From assembly GCA_024644745.1 (NCBI GenBank), contig JAHEHF010000007.1, positions 1 through 64,000 on the forward strand: DNA of 64,000 bases. The letters run 5' to 3'. The translations under genes were made by a program, and so were the position numbers. This stretch comes from Flavobacteriaceae bacterium. Its GTDB lineage: Bacteria; Bacteroidota; Bacteroidia; Flavobacteriales; Flavobacteriaceae. The notes beneath the pieces were generated by a model that worked only from the letters and a program-made list of their open reading frames with translations, did no database searches and was not told where the DNA came from. Each line of letters starts with the position of its first letter. Position 1 is the first letter of the stretch. Below are positions 18,305 to 26,058 of the stretch, piece after piece.

Positions 18305-18325
18305 TTATCAACAGTGTGTTAATAA
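18305..18325. other. Inverted repeat of DnaA-box-like words
   Basis: In the 247-base AT-rich gap between the OmpA-family and OmpH-like genes, TTATCAACA (18305-18313) is followed after three bases by TGTTAATAA (18317-18325), its reverse complement with one mismatch. TTATCAACA differs from the DnaA box TTATCCACA at one base. It could be a DnaA-binding pair or an operator for either neighbour. The rest of the gap shows nothing I recognise. Confidence 0.4.
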
Positions 18326-18393
18326 CGTAGAAAACAAAATAAAATTATGTGTGGGTTTAAAAATAATTGAGGTACAACAAGAGAAGTCTGGGC

Positions 18394-18421
18394 ATAAAAA
18401 AAGCCCGATAAAAATCGGGCT
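18394..18421 (-). terminator. Intrinsic terminator for the OmpH-like gene
   Basis: An 8-base GC-rich stem, AGCCCGAT / ATCGGGCT, with an AAAA loop. On the minus strand it is followed by a run of seven T. It lies 24 bases beyond the stop at 18446. Confidence 0.88.
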
Positions 18422-18445
18422 CTTTCGAATTGTTAAGATTTTATT

Positions 18446-19006
18446 CTAGTTTACAGGAACCGGTTCTTTGACCGATGTAGTATCTGCAGGTTTTTCTATG
18501 CTGTAACTTTCATTTAATGCGTTGATGACTTCTTCGGTAATATCTAAAGAGGCTTCCCCGTACATTACACTTTTGGTTTGTTCAGATGAACCAAGGATAT
18601 ATGTAAATCCTTTTGACATGGCATAGTCAGATAAAAAGTCTTCGATGTCACTATTGATCTTATCCATCTTTTCCTGACCAGCTGCCTGCACCTGCTGCTG
18701 TGCCATTTGCTGCTGCTGCTGAATCATTTGCTGCTGCTGCATCAATTCGTTCTCCTGCTTCTGTCTTTCAGCTGCAGAAAGGTTTTGCTGATTTTGCTGG
18801 TATTCCTGGACCTTCTGTTGAAACGGAACAGCCAATTGATCAAGCTGCCTTGATATTTCTTCAGACTGAGCCTTCATTTCTTCTTCCGCCTTTTTTGATC
18901 CTTCATACTCCTTGAGTATTTCCTCCACGTCCACATAAGCAATCTTAACCTGGGTACAAGAAGCCATTAACATCATCAAGGCAAATACTATTGATAAATT
19001 TTTCAT
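18446..19006 (-). CDS. OmpH/Skp-like periplasmic chaperone lipoprotein
   Basis: The 186-residue protein has a lipobox (LMASC, about Cys17) followed by KIAYVDVEEILKEY, the conserved start of the Skp/OmpH domain. A long Gln/Glu-rich coiled coil (about 40-125) follows, then the C-terminal FLSDYAMSKGFTYILG segment. Skp-type proteins hold unfolded outer-membrane proteins in the periplasm; a lipid anchor is a common variant in Bacteroidota. The coil is unusually rich in glutamine (runs of four or five Q), visible in the DNA as CTG-rich repeats. It is monocistronic, ending in a strong terminator. Confidence 0.85.
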   Translation of the reverse strand: MKNLSIVFALMMLMASCTQVKIAYVDVEEILKEYEGSKKAEEEMKAQSEEISRQLDQLAVPFQQKVQEYQQNQQNLSAAERQKQENELMQQQQMIQQQQQMAQQQVQAAGQEKMDKINSDIEDFLSDYAMSKGFTYILGSSEQTKSVMYGEASLDITEEVINALNESYSIEKPADTTSVKEPVPVN

Positions 19007-19238
19007 TTAGATATAATTTTGAATTCTGCTGGCAAATGTAAAATAATGATTTGATTATTTGTCAAAAAGTTTAGCGAATTACGAGGTCTTAAAAGTTAAT
19101 AGGATATATTTATTCTAAATGGAACTTACATAAAGCTCCTCTATTTAATCCGGCTTTACTGAGCTCGTTTTAAGCGTCTTTTGATAAAATCAAGTGCCAT
19201 CGTGTTTCGAAAGCGCTTAAAAGCTCTTAAACCTTCTA

Positions 19239-19260
19239 AAAATGGCTAAGTGGCCTTTTT
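19239..19260 (-). terminator. Possible weak terminator at the methyltransferase stop
   Basis: On the minus strand, AAAAAGGC and GCCATTTTT form an imperfect stem with a T run at the end; it overlaps the stop codon at 19246-19248. The stem is short and has a bulge. Confidence 0.3.
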
Positions 19261-20163
19261 TATCAAATATATGAGGGAAGAGTATTGTTTTGAGTGCCTG
19301 GCCTTCAAATTTGAAATCAACCCGATCCGAAAAGCCTTTAGCAAATTTGTTTTCCCTGATTTATATTTTTCGGATAAGATGCTAACGTAAAAAGAATCGA
19401 ATACCATGGGAAGAATACGTTTCACCTTAAAGCCAAATCCCTGGAAGATTTGTTTTATCGAGAAATCACTAAAATGCCAAAGATGCCGAGGCACATCATA
19501 GGCCGCCCAAAATTCTCTGTAGTGCTTGGCGTCATAACTATTGAAATTGGGTACGGCAACAATAAGCCATCCATCAGGTTTTAACAAAAGTTTTAACTGC
19601 TCTATATACTGCTCGAGATCTGGAACATGCTCAAGTACGTGCCACATCGTAATCACATCAAAACTTTCTTTATGGGTTTTCAGATAAGCATCTATTGCTT
19701 CGGTAACAGCTCCCTGATTACCAATTTTACCCGAAGCAATTGTCCTGGCCTTTTCATTGGGCTCAATTCCGCTGATACGCCATCCTCCTTTCTGACAAAC
19801 CGCCAAAAAATCTCCAGTGCCGCAACCAATATCCAGAATGCTTCCTTCGCGATCTATCAGCGAGTTGATCAAACGCAGTTTTTTCTTCACGGAATAATTC
19901 TTTACAAACTGGTAGACCCTATCAACCACAGTTCGTGTGGAATCTGTATGAGAAATATAGTCTTCACTCTCATAATAGGAGGGCAGATCATTTAGGTCTG
20001 GTTGTGGAAGAGTTACCAGCATTTGCTTATCCGGATCCAAAAAAAGTTCAAATGTTTCACGTGAAACACCGTGGTCCTGACACTTTAAAAAAAGCTGGAG
20101 TTTTTTTTGATCGGCAATAAGTTGGTTTTCTTTTGAAGTCATCCCTTTCATCCCGTAGTCCAT
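19246..20163 (-). CDS. Class I SAM-dependent methyltransferase
   Basis: In this 305-residue protein GSILDIGCGTGDFLAVC (about residues 107-123) is motif I for S-adenosylmethionine binding, and VITMWHVLEHVPD is the post-motif. The N-terminal LPSYYESEDYISHTDS segment is typical of a flavobacterial family encoded beside mnmG. Substrate unknown. Its first in-frame ATG (20163) lies 8 bases after the mnmG stop; ATG at 20142 is another possible start. The codons for GVSRET contain a perfect parS site. The gene is the last of a ybeY-mnmG group. Confidence 0.82.
   Translation of the reverse strand: MDYGMKGMTSKENQLIADQKKLQLFLKCQDHGVSRETFELFLDPDKQMLVTLPQPDLNDLPSYYESEDYISHTDSTRTVVDRVYQFVKNYSVKKKLRLINSLIDREGSILDIGCGTGDFLAVCQKGGWRISGIEPNEKARTIASGKIGNQGAVTEAIDAYLKTHKESFDVITMWHVLEHVPDLEQYIEQLKLLLKPDGWLIVAVPNFNSYDAKHYREFWAAYDVPRHLWHFSDFSIKQIFQGFGFKVKRILPMVFDSFYVSILSEKYKSGKTNLLKAFRIGLISNLKARHSKQYSSLIYLIKKAT
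20053..20068. promoter_or_regulatory. parS centromere site (ParB binding), inside the methyltransferase gene
   Basis: TGTTTCACGTGAAACA is a perfect 16-base palindrome, identical to the parS consensus recognised by chromosomal ParB (Spo0J) across many phyla. It lies within coding sequence (codons for GVSRET), as parS sites often do. ParB spreading from such sites organises the origin region for segregation. Confidence 0.92.
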
Positions 20164-20171
20164 AAATTATA

Positions 20172-22049
20172 TTACCTGCCCATGTAAACCAACAAAACAG
20201 AAATGTCACTCGGGGATACTCCTGATATTCTGCTTGCCTGAGAAATTGTTGTGGGCTGTATTTTCAAAAGCTTTTCACGCGCCTCATAGGAAATGGATTT
20301 CACTTTTCCATAATCAAAATTTCCAGGAATTGTAATGTTCTCCAGCCGCTGCAATTTATCCGCAGAATTCCTTTCCTTTTCAATATAGCCAGAATACTTT
20401 ACGTGAATTTCAGTTTGTTCAATTACCTCTTCGTCGATACCGTGCTCAGCAATAAAACTTTCAACATGAGGAAACTTTCTGATATCGCTGAAATCCAGTT
20501 GTGGCCTTGCAGCAATCTTAAACATTTTCATGGATTGCTGAATTGGTGCAGAATCTTTTACATTCAATATAGGATTCACCTCTTCCGGCCTGATACTGGT
20601 AGTCTTGAGGAAGTTGATGAACAAATCTGTTTTTTCCTGCTTTGCCAGCACTCTTTCCATCCTTTCTTGTGAGGCAAGCCCTATAGCGTATGACCTGGGT
20701 GTTAATCTCAAATCCGCATTGTCCTGACGCAACAAGGTTCTGTATTCTGCCCTTGAGGTAAACATCCGGTATGGTTCTTCAGTTCCCTTTGTGATCAGGT
20801 CGTCAATCAATACCCCGATATAAGCTTCATCTCTCTGCAAAATAAAAGGATCCTTTCCCTTCACTTTCAAGGCAGCATTAATACCGGCCATCAGGCCCTG
20901 AGCTGCTGCCTCCTCATAACCTGTGGTCCCGTTGATCTGACCCGCAAAATAAAGATTCTCGATTAACTTTGTTTCCAGCGTTTTTTGTAGTTGTGTAGGA
21001 GGAAAATAATCATATTCAATCGCATATCCAAACCTTAAGAATTTAACATTCTCAAAACCCACAACCTTTCTAAGAGCTTTAAACTGGACCTCATGCGGCA
21101 AAGACGTTGAAAAACCGTTGACATAAATTTCTGTTGTGTTCCAGCCCTCGGGTTCAACAAACAACTGGTGCCTGTCTTTGGTTGCAAAACGGTCAATCTT
21201 GTCTTCTATGGAAGGACAATATCTCGGACCTGCGCCCTTTATCCTTCCGGTGTACATAGGAGAATTATGAAAGCCTTCACGCAACAGATCGTGCACCTCC
21301 TGGGAAGTGTAAGCCATATAACAAGACCTTTGTTTCTTCAAGGGCCTGGTGTCTGTATATGAAAACTTTGAAGGAACCTCATCACCGGGCTGTTCAATCA
21401 TCTTGGTGAAATCAAGAGACCGGGCATCCACCCTTGGGGGTGTACCTGTCTTCATCCTCCCTGAAGAAAATCCCTTGGCAACCAGATCTTCTGTAATACC
21501 GGTAGAAGATCCTTCACCTGCCCTGCCACCGCCATAAGTCTTGTCGCCAATGTGAATTCTTCCATTCAAAAAAGTTCCGGCAGTCACAATTACCGTTTTA
21601 GCCTTTATGCAAAGACCCAACTGGGTTTTGATCCCAAGTATACGGTCACCCTCAAATAGCAAACCATTGACAGAATCCTGAAACAGATCGAGATTCTCAG
21701 TTTGCTCCAGCTGCTCTCTCCAGGATTCAGCAAAACGCATTCTGTCGCTCTGTGCCCTTGGACTCCACATGGCAGGCCCTTTTGACTTATTGAGCATTTT
21801 AAATTGAATCGCAGTCTTATCTGTAATGATCCCACTGTATCCTCCCAAGGCATCAATCTCACGAACAATCTGTCCTTTGGCGATGCCGCCCATGGCAGGA
21901 TTGCAACTCATCTGTGCTATATTCTGGAGGCTCATGGTAACCAATAAAGTCCTTGCGCCAAGATTGGCAGCGGCAGCGGCGGCCTCGCTGCCCGCATGGC
22001 CACCCCCGACAACGATTACATCATATGGGGTTTCAAACAAATTCATCAT
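20172..22049 (-). CDS. mnmG: tRNA uridine-5-carboxymethylaminomethyl modification enzyme MnmG (GidA)
   Basis: This full-length 625-residue protein begins with the dinucleotide-binding motif DVIVVGGGHAGSEAA (residues 9-23) that holds FAD. It contains GGIAKGQIVREIDALGG, GTFLNGRIHIGDK and RYCPSIEDKIDRF blocks, the FAGQINGTTGYEEAAAQGL segment, and the C-terminal helical domain (EAREKLLKIQP...ASRISGVSPSDI) that contacts MnmE and tRNA. With MnmE it modifies the wobble uridine of several tRNAs. A parS site sits 4 bases upstream of its start. In many bacteria gidA lies near the origin. Confidence 0.97.
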   Translation of the reverse strand: MMNLFETPYDVIVVGGGHAGSEAAAAAANLGARTLLVTMSLQNIAQMSCNPAMGGIAKGQIVREIDALGGYSGIITDKTAIQFKMLNKSKGPAMWSPRAQSDRMRFAESWREQLEQTENLDLFQDSVNGLLFEGDRILGIKTQLGLCIKAKTVIVTAGTFLNGRIHIGDKTYGGGRAGEGSSTGITEDLVAKGFSSGRMKTGTPPRVDARSLDFTKMIEQPGDEVPSKFSYTDTRPLKKQRSCYMAYTSQEVHDLLREGFHNSPMYTGRIKGAGPRYCPSIEDKIDRFATKDRHQLFVEPEGWNTTEIYVNGFSTSLPHEVQFKALRKVVGFENVKFLRFGYAIEYDYFPPTQLQKTLETKLIENLYFAGQINGTTGYEEAAAQGLMAGINAALKVKGKDPFILQRDEAYIGVLIDDLITKGTEEPYRMFTSRAEYRTLLRQDNADLRLTPRSYAIGLASQERMERVLAKQEKTDLFINFLKTTSIRPEEVNPILNVKDSAPIQQSMKMFKIAARPQLDFSDIRKFPHVESFIAEHGIDEEVIEQTEIHVKYSGYIEKERNSADKLQRLENITIPGNFDYGKVKSISYEAREKLLKIQPTTISQASRISGVSPSDISVLLVYMGR

Positions 22050-22053
22050 TCAT

Positions 22054-22069
22054 TGTTTCACGTGAAACA
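22054..22069. promoter_or_regulatory. parS centromere site (ParB binding), upstream of mnmG
   Basis: A second perfect TGTTTCACGTGAAACA palindrome, in the 33-base gap between ybeY and mnmG, 2001 bases from the first copy. Confidence 0.93.
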
Positions 22070-22082
22070 TTTTATCAGTTGG

Positions 22083-22496
22083 TCAAAAAGTCCGCAAAGA
22101 TAAGTAATAATCTTCTTTAGACCGCATACCTTTCTTGTCTTCCTCAGTTTTATCCTGGTAACCACAATAGTGGAGCACACCGTGAACCATTACTCGGTGC
22201 AGCTCATCAATAAATGAAACACCTAAAGTTTCTGAATTATCAACCACCCGATCATAAGAGATGTAAATATCACCTGACACGACATTACCCAAGGTGTAGT
22301 CAAAACTTATTATGTCTGTTAACGTATTGTGTTTCAATGTTTTAACATTTATTTCTAGCAGATAATCATCATCACAAAAAATATAGTTTATTTCTCCCAG
22401 TTCTTTACCTTCCTGGTCCAGCACAAAAGTGATCCATGAGCTGAGTGAATCCTGATCCTGTAAATCAAACTTTCCAATTATAGAATAGGCTATCAT
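22083..22496 (-). CDS. ybeY: Endoribonuclease / rRNA maturation factor YbeY
   Basis: The 137-residue protein carries HRVMVHGVLHYCGYQDKTEED, the HGxLHxxGYxH-like zinc site of the UPF0054 family with Asp in place of the third His. This replacement (GYQDKT) is common in flavobacteria. YbeY acts in 16S rRNA 3' end maturation and ribosome quality control. It lies between DUF4175 (6 bases upstream) and mnmG on the same strand. Confidence 0.92.
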   Translation of the reverse strand: MIAYSIIGKFDLQDQDSLSSWITFVLDQEGKELGEINYIFCDDDYLLEINVKTLKHNTLTDIISFDYTLGNVVSGDIYISYDRVVDNSETLGVSFIDELHRVMVHGVLHYCGYQDKTEEDKKGMRSKEDYYLSLRTF

Positions 22497-22502
22497 CGTT
22501 TA

Positions 22503-25500
22503 TTACAATTTTTCAGATTCAAAATACATTTTTACTTTTTCACGATACTCCGGAGACATTTCAAGCCTTTTTCTCCTTAGCATCTCATCAGATGGACGAT
22601 ACAAATCATTCAACTCAAGATTCTTTATTCTTTTTCCCGAAGGACTTTGCTCTCCGGTTGTTGACTCTCTCTTTTTATCCTTATCACGCAACATTGCCGC
22701 ATTTTCAAGTTCCAGCAACTCATGCTCCAATTGTTGCATTCTTTGGATGGCTTCAGCACCTATACCCTTTTCCAACAGTATTTTTTCAAGCATTTCCATT
22801 TGCTGCATCACAGATTTTCCCTTTGTTCCCCCACTCCCCTGCTTGTCTATCAATTCCTGCAACTGATCCCTGATCATCTTTTGCTCCTGATACATTTGAT
22901 ATTGTTCCCCGGTCAATTCTTCCTTTCCCTTCTTACCCTGACCCTTCTGCTCGTCAAGGCCTTCCTTCATCTTTTGCATCATGTCCTTCTGTTGCCTAAT
23001 AATATCGGGCAGGCTCAATTCTCCCTCTTTGCCCTTACCCTTGCCTGAACCAGGCCGTTGGTTTTGAAGATTTTGAAGCATATCACTTAACAAATCAGCC
23101 AAATTATTGGCTGCAGTCATCGTATATTGCTGATTAGTCCTCCCCTGTTGAATTCTGTTCTCTGCAATATTCTCAAGTGACTTATCCAAATTATAATGTG
23201 CACTGCTCAGGTCCTCCTGAATCTTTGAGCTTAATTTTACCATGCGTAATGACAAAGTGTACAAACTGTCATCAATATGCTCAAAATAATCCTTCAGTAA
23301 TACTTGTTCCTTAAGTTTCTCAGGAAAGTCCGCATTTCGATCATCTACTTCCTCAAACGAAAGCATGAGTTCCTCCTGATCAATAGAGAATACAAGCAAG
23401 TTCTTCAATATTTGCTGCAGATCCTCAATGTTCTCTTCCATGCCCTGCATCTCCATTTCCATCAATCCGGCCTCCATTTTCTCTCCAAGCTCCTTCATTC
23501 TTTTGGCAGCAGCTCGCTGTTTTTCCTTAGCCTTATCCATTTCTTTCTTTCGCTCTGATCCTTCTTTTTCAGTTCCCATTTCAAGAGATTCTGCAGCTTC
23601 CTTCATATCCATTTCAATCAATTTCTCATCCGGCTTGCTTTCAATTAAATCCATCGGATTTTTCAATTGTTCATTTTGCTCCCTTAATTCCTCGAAATCA
23701 TCTTGAATATCATCAAATTTTTGGTTCATTTTATCCTGTTCCAAAGCATTGTTCTTCTCTTCTGTAGAAAGCTTCAACTGTTCTTCTGACAATTCTTGAA
23801 GTTCCTTGGCTAGTCTGGCCGTCTTTTTCTCTACATAAAATTGCTTGGTCAATTCCAAAATCCTTTCAAGCGAGCGTTGTTCTTGTTTTGATTGTTCCTT
23901 TAGTTTGTCAATTCTTTCGATCAGGTCCTCCTTTTGGAGCTTCTCTGCCAGCTTTTCCAACTCCCTGATCAATTCCTCCTTTTCTTTATAGGCCTTTAGC
24001 TCTTCATAGCGATTTTTTAAATCCTGCCTTTTTTCCTCTAATGAGGGATTGTCCTCGTCATCCAGTTCATTTAGGTTCTCTTGCATTTTATCCACTTGCT
24101 TGTCCATCATTTCCTGGTAACTCCTTTGTCTTTTTAGAAAGTCATCCAATTTCTTCTTATCATTCCAGTCGGTATTTTCCTTATTCTTCAATTTCTCAGA
24201 GAATTCATCAAGTGATTTCTCCATGCGTTCCCTTGTCTGTTTTGAATTCTCCAGGTTCTCTATCCCTTCCTTTTGTTCCTGTAATATCTCATCTTCCAGT
24301 TCATCGGTGGTTTTGTTCTTGTAGAAAAATGACTGGGATATTGATTTTTTTGGACCCCTGATGCCGTCATTATCAAAAATTTCAAAATAAACTTCATAGG
24401 AGTGGCCCTCTTCCAAAAGAAGTCCACCGGGAAATACATAGTAAAATTCTTCAAAATCATCCCGACCTATTTCAATCTGACCGATGCTCTGTACTCCGTT
24501 TTCCAGGCTCTTTGCAACAACCTGAAGCCTTGAAAGACCGTAATCATCGGTGAGTTGCCCTAAAAACTGTATCGGTGCCCTCTTCACAGAATCGATGTCA
24601 GAACGCACAAATATATTTGGATATTCATCCCTGACTACCTCCAGCACATATGATAATTTTTCATAATCCTTCAAGTTCGAATTCGAAGATCGAATTTCGT
24701 ACTGCATGCCCCTGTTTATTTCCTTTGTGATAGAAAAAGTCCCTTCTGCGTCTTGCTTCATTTTTTCGATCGCAGGTTTTACTGATCCATCTTCACCGGA
24801 ACCCGGAACTACAAATTCTATGTTTTCGGTGTTTTGAGACAAAACAACCCAATTGATCTCTGTTCCAACCGGAACCCTTGCATTACCCGTGTTGCTGATG
24901 GCCTCTGGCTCCCTTTTAAGATAGGATGGGAAAGTCAGTTGCATTCCAAAATCTGTAATCTTTGGGGCTGCCACTACTTTAAGCCGATACGGCTGCGACA
25001 GCACATTGTTCCCCTCGAGATGAAAATCGATGTCTTGATCGGGAAATTCAAAAATGTATTGCTTCAGATTATCCTCTCCTGAATTCACAAAATAACTTTG
25101 CCCTTTGTAAACAATTCTTACATCATCGGGCACAACTTCTCCAACCGTTCTGAATTTTAAAACAAAAGATTTGTCTTCAACCGTTTCCAGTTTCTCGTTC
25201 GCGATTTCAAAATAGAAAGGCGCCGGAGGAATAAAAACGGTCTGATGGTGAACCACTCGATTAAAACTTTGGGTCAAGAGGGACTTATTCCCTGTAATCC
25301 AGATCAATACCCAAATCAATGCTGGAATCAGAAGGTACTTCAAATAAGCGGTATTTGCTTTAAAATTAATCGCCCTTTTAAAAGTGAAGTTTTCCAGTTC
25401 TGCAGATTTTTGTTCTATACTTGCGACCAGAAGGTCAGTATCTTCATGGCTCTCCCTGAGCTGCAGCACATTCAGCAATTTATCATCCACTCCTTTAAAA

Positions 25501-25805
25501 TGTGAACCTATGATTCTTGAGGCCTCTTGCTCTGAGAGTGTTTTTCCAAGACCTGCAAGTTTGAGCAGGGGGTGCAGAATGAAAAAAAACAATAAACCTG
25601 CCTCTATCGCAATAAAAATCCAGAATAAAAAGGTTCTTGCGATTGGTTTCAACCACAGAAAATACTCCACAATCAAAGTAAAAATAAGATAGAGCAAGCC
25701 GAAGGAAAGAAACAAAATACTTCCTTTGATGATCTCATTGGTATAGTACTTCCGAATGAAACCTTTTAATTTTTCATGTATGTGATTGTAATGATCCAAT
25801 ATCAA
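22503..25805 (-). CDS. DUF4175 family membrane-anchored coiled-coil protein
   Basis: The 1100-residue protein has two or three N-terminal hydrophobic segments (about 25-80), another around 155-170, an extracytoplasmic Ig-like part (about 190-500), then about 500 residues of Glu/Lys/Gln/Met-rich coiled coil with glycine-rich breaks (GSGKGKGKEG). The RKYYTNEIIKGSILF start is characteristic of Bacteroidota DUF4175 proteins; function unknown. No ATG is available near the N-terminus: a stop codon lies just upstream, and the only in-frame starts are TTG at 25805 or 25799. It is the first gene of the ybeY-mnmG group. Confidence 0.82.
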   Translation of the reverse strand: MILDHYNHIHEKLKGFIRKYYTNEIIKGSILFLSFGLLYLIFTLIVEYFLWLKPIARTFLFWIFIAIEAGLLFFFILHPLLKLAGLGKTLSEQEASRIIGSHFKGVDDKLLNVLQLRESHEDTDLLVASIEQKSAELENFTFKRAINFKANTAYLKYLLIPALIWVLIWITGNKSLLTQSFNRVVHHQTVFIPPAPFYFEIANEKLETVEDKSFVLKFRTVGEVVPDDVRIVYKGQSYFVNSGEDNLKQYIFEFPDQDIDFHLEGNNVLSQPYRLKVVAAPKITDFGMQLTFPSYLKREPEAISNTGNARVPVGTEINWVVLSQNTENIEFVVPGSGEDGSVKPAIEKMKQDAEGTFSITKEINRGMQYEIRSSNSNLKDYEKLSYVLEVVRDEYPNIFVRSDIDSVKRAPIQFLGQLTDDYGLSRLQVVAKSLENGVQSIGQIEIGRDDFEEFYYVFPGGLLLEEGHSYEVYFEIFDNDGIRGPKKSISQSFFYKNKTTDELEDEILQEQKEGIENLENSKQTRERMEKSLDEFSEKLKNKENTDWNDKKKLDDFLKRQRSYQEMMDKQVDKMQENLNELDDEDNPSLEEKRQDLKNRYEELKAYKEKEELIRELEKLAEKLQKEDLIERIDKLKEQSKQEQRSLERILELTKQFYVEKKTARLAKELQELSEEQLKLSTEEKNNALEQDKMNQKFDDIQDDFEELREQNEQLKNPMDLIESKPDEKLIEMDMKEAAESLEMGTEKEGSERKKEMDKAKEKQRAAAKRMKELGEKMEAGLMEMEMQGMEENIEDLQQILKNLLVFSIDQEELMLSFEEVDDRNADFPEKLKEQVLLKDYFEHIDDSLYTLSLRMVKLSSKIQEDLSSAHYNLDKSLENIAENRIQQGRTNQQYTMTAANNLADLLSDMLQNLQNQRPGSGKGKGKEGELSLPDIIRQQKDMMQKMKEGLDEQKGQGKKGKEELTGEQYQMYQEQKMIRDQLQELIDKQGSGGTKGKSVMQQMEMLEKILLEKGIGAEAIQRMQQLEHELLELENAAMLRDKDKKRESTTGEQSPSGKRIKNLELNDLYRPSDEMLRRKRLEMSPEYREKVKMYFESEKL

Positions 25806-26058
25806 AAGCTAAAATTACGATTAATCTTTAAATAGAATTTTAGTAAAATGTTAAAATAAAATAATTGCCTCTGACAGATCTAAATATCACCTCCGGCTCA
25901 AACCTATTATGGCTGTTCAGGAATTCAAATTCTTATGAAAAGGTCGGTCTGCCCGTTATTTTCGCTACTATTTGAATATGAAAAGAGGTTGTTTGTCTAA
26001 AATATTTCAATTCTCTCTCTTTATTAGCGATATTTGATTGCTAATCAAAAAGAACGTT

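Noticed and set aside
22592-23706. Plus-strand Phe/Leu/Ser-rich frames opposite DUF4175
   Set aside because: They are antisense artefacts of Glu/Lys/Gln-rich coiled coil.
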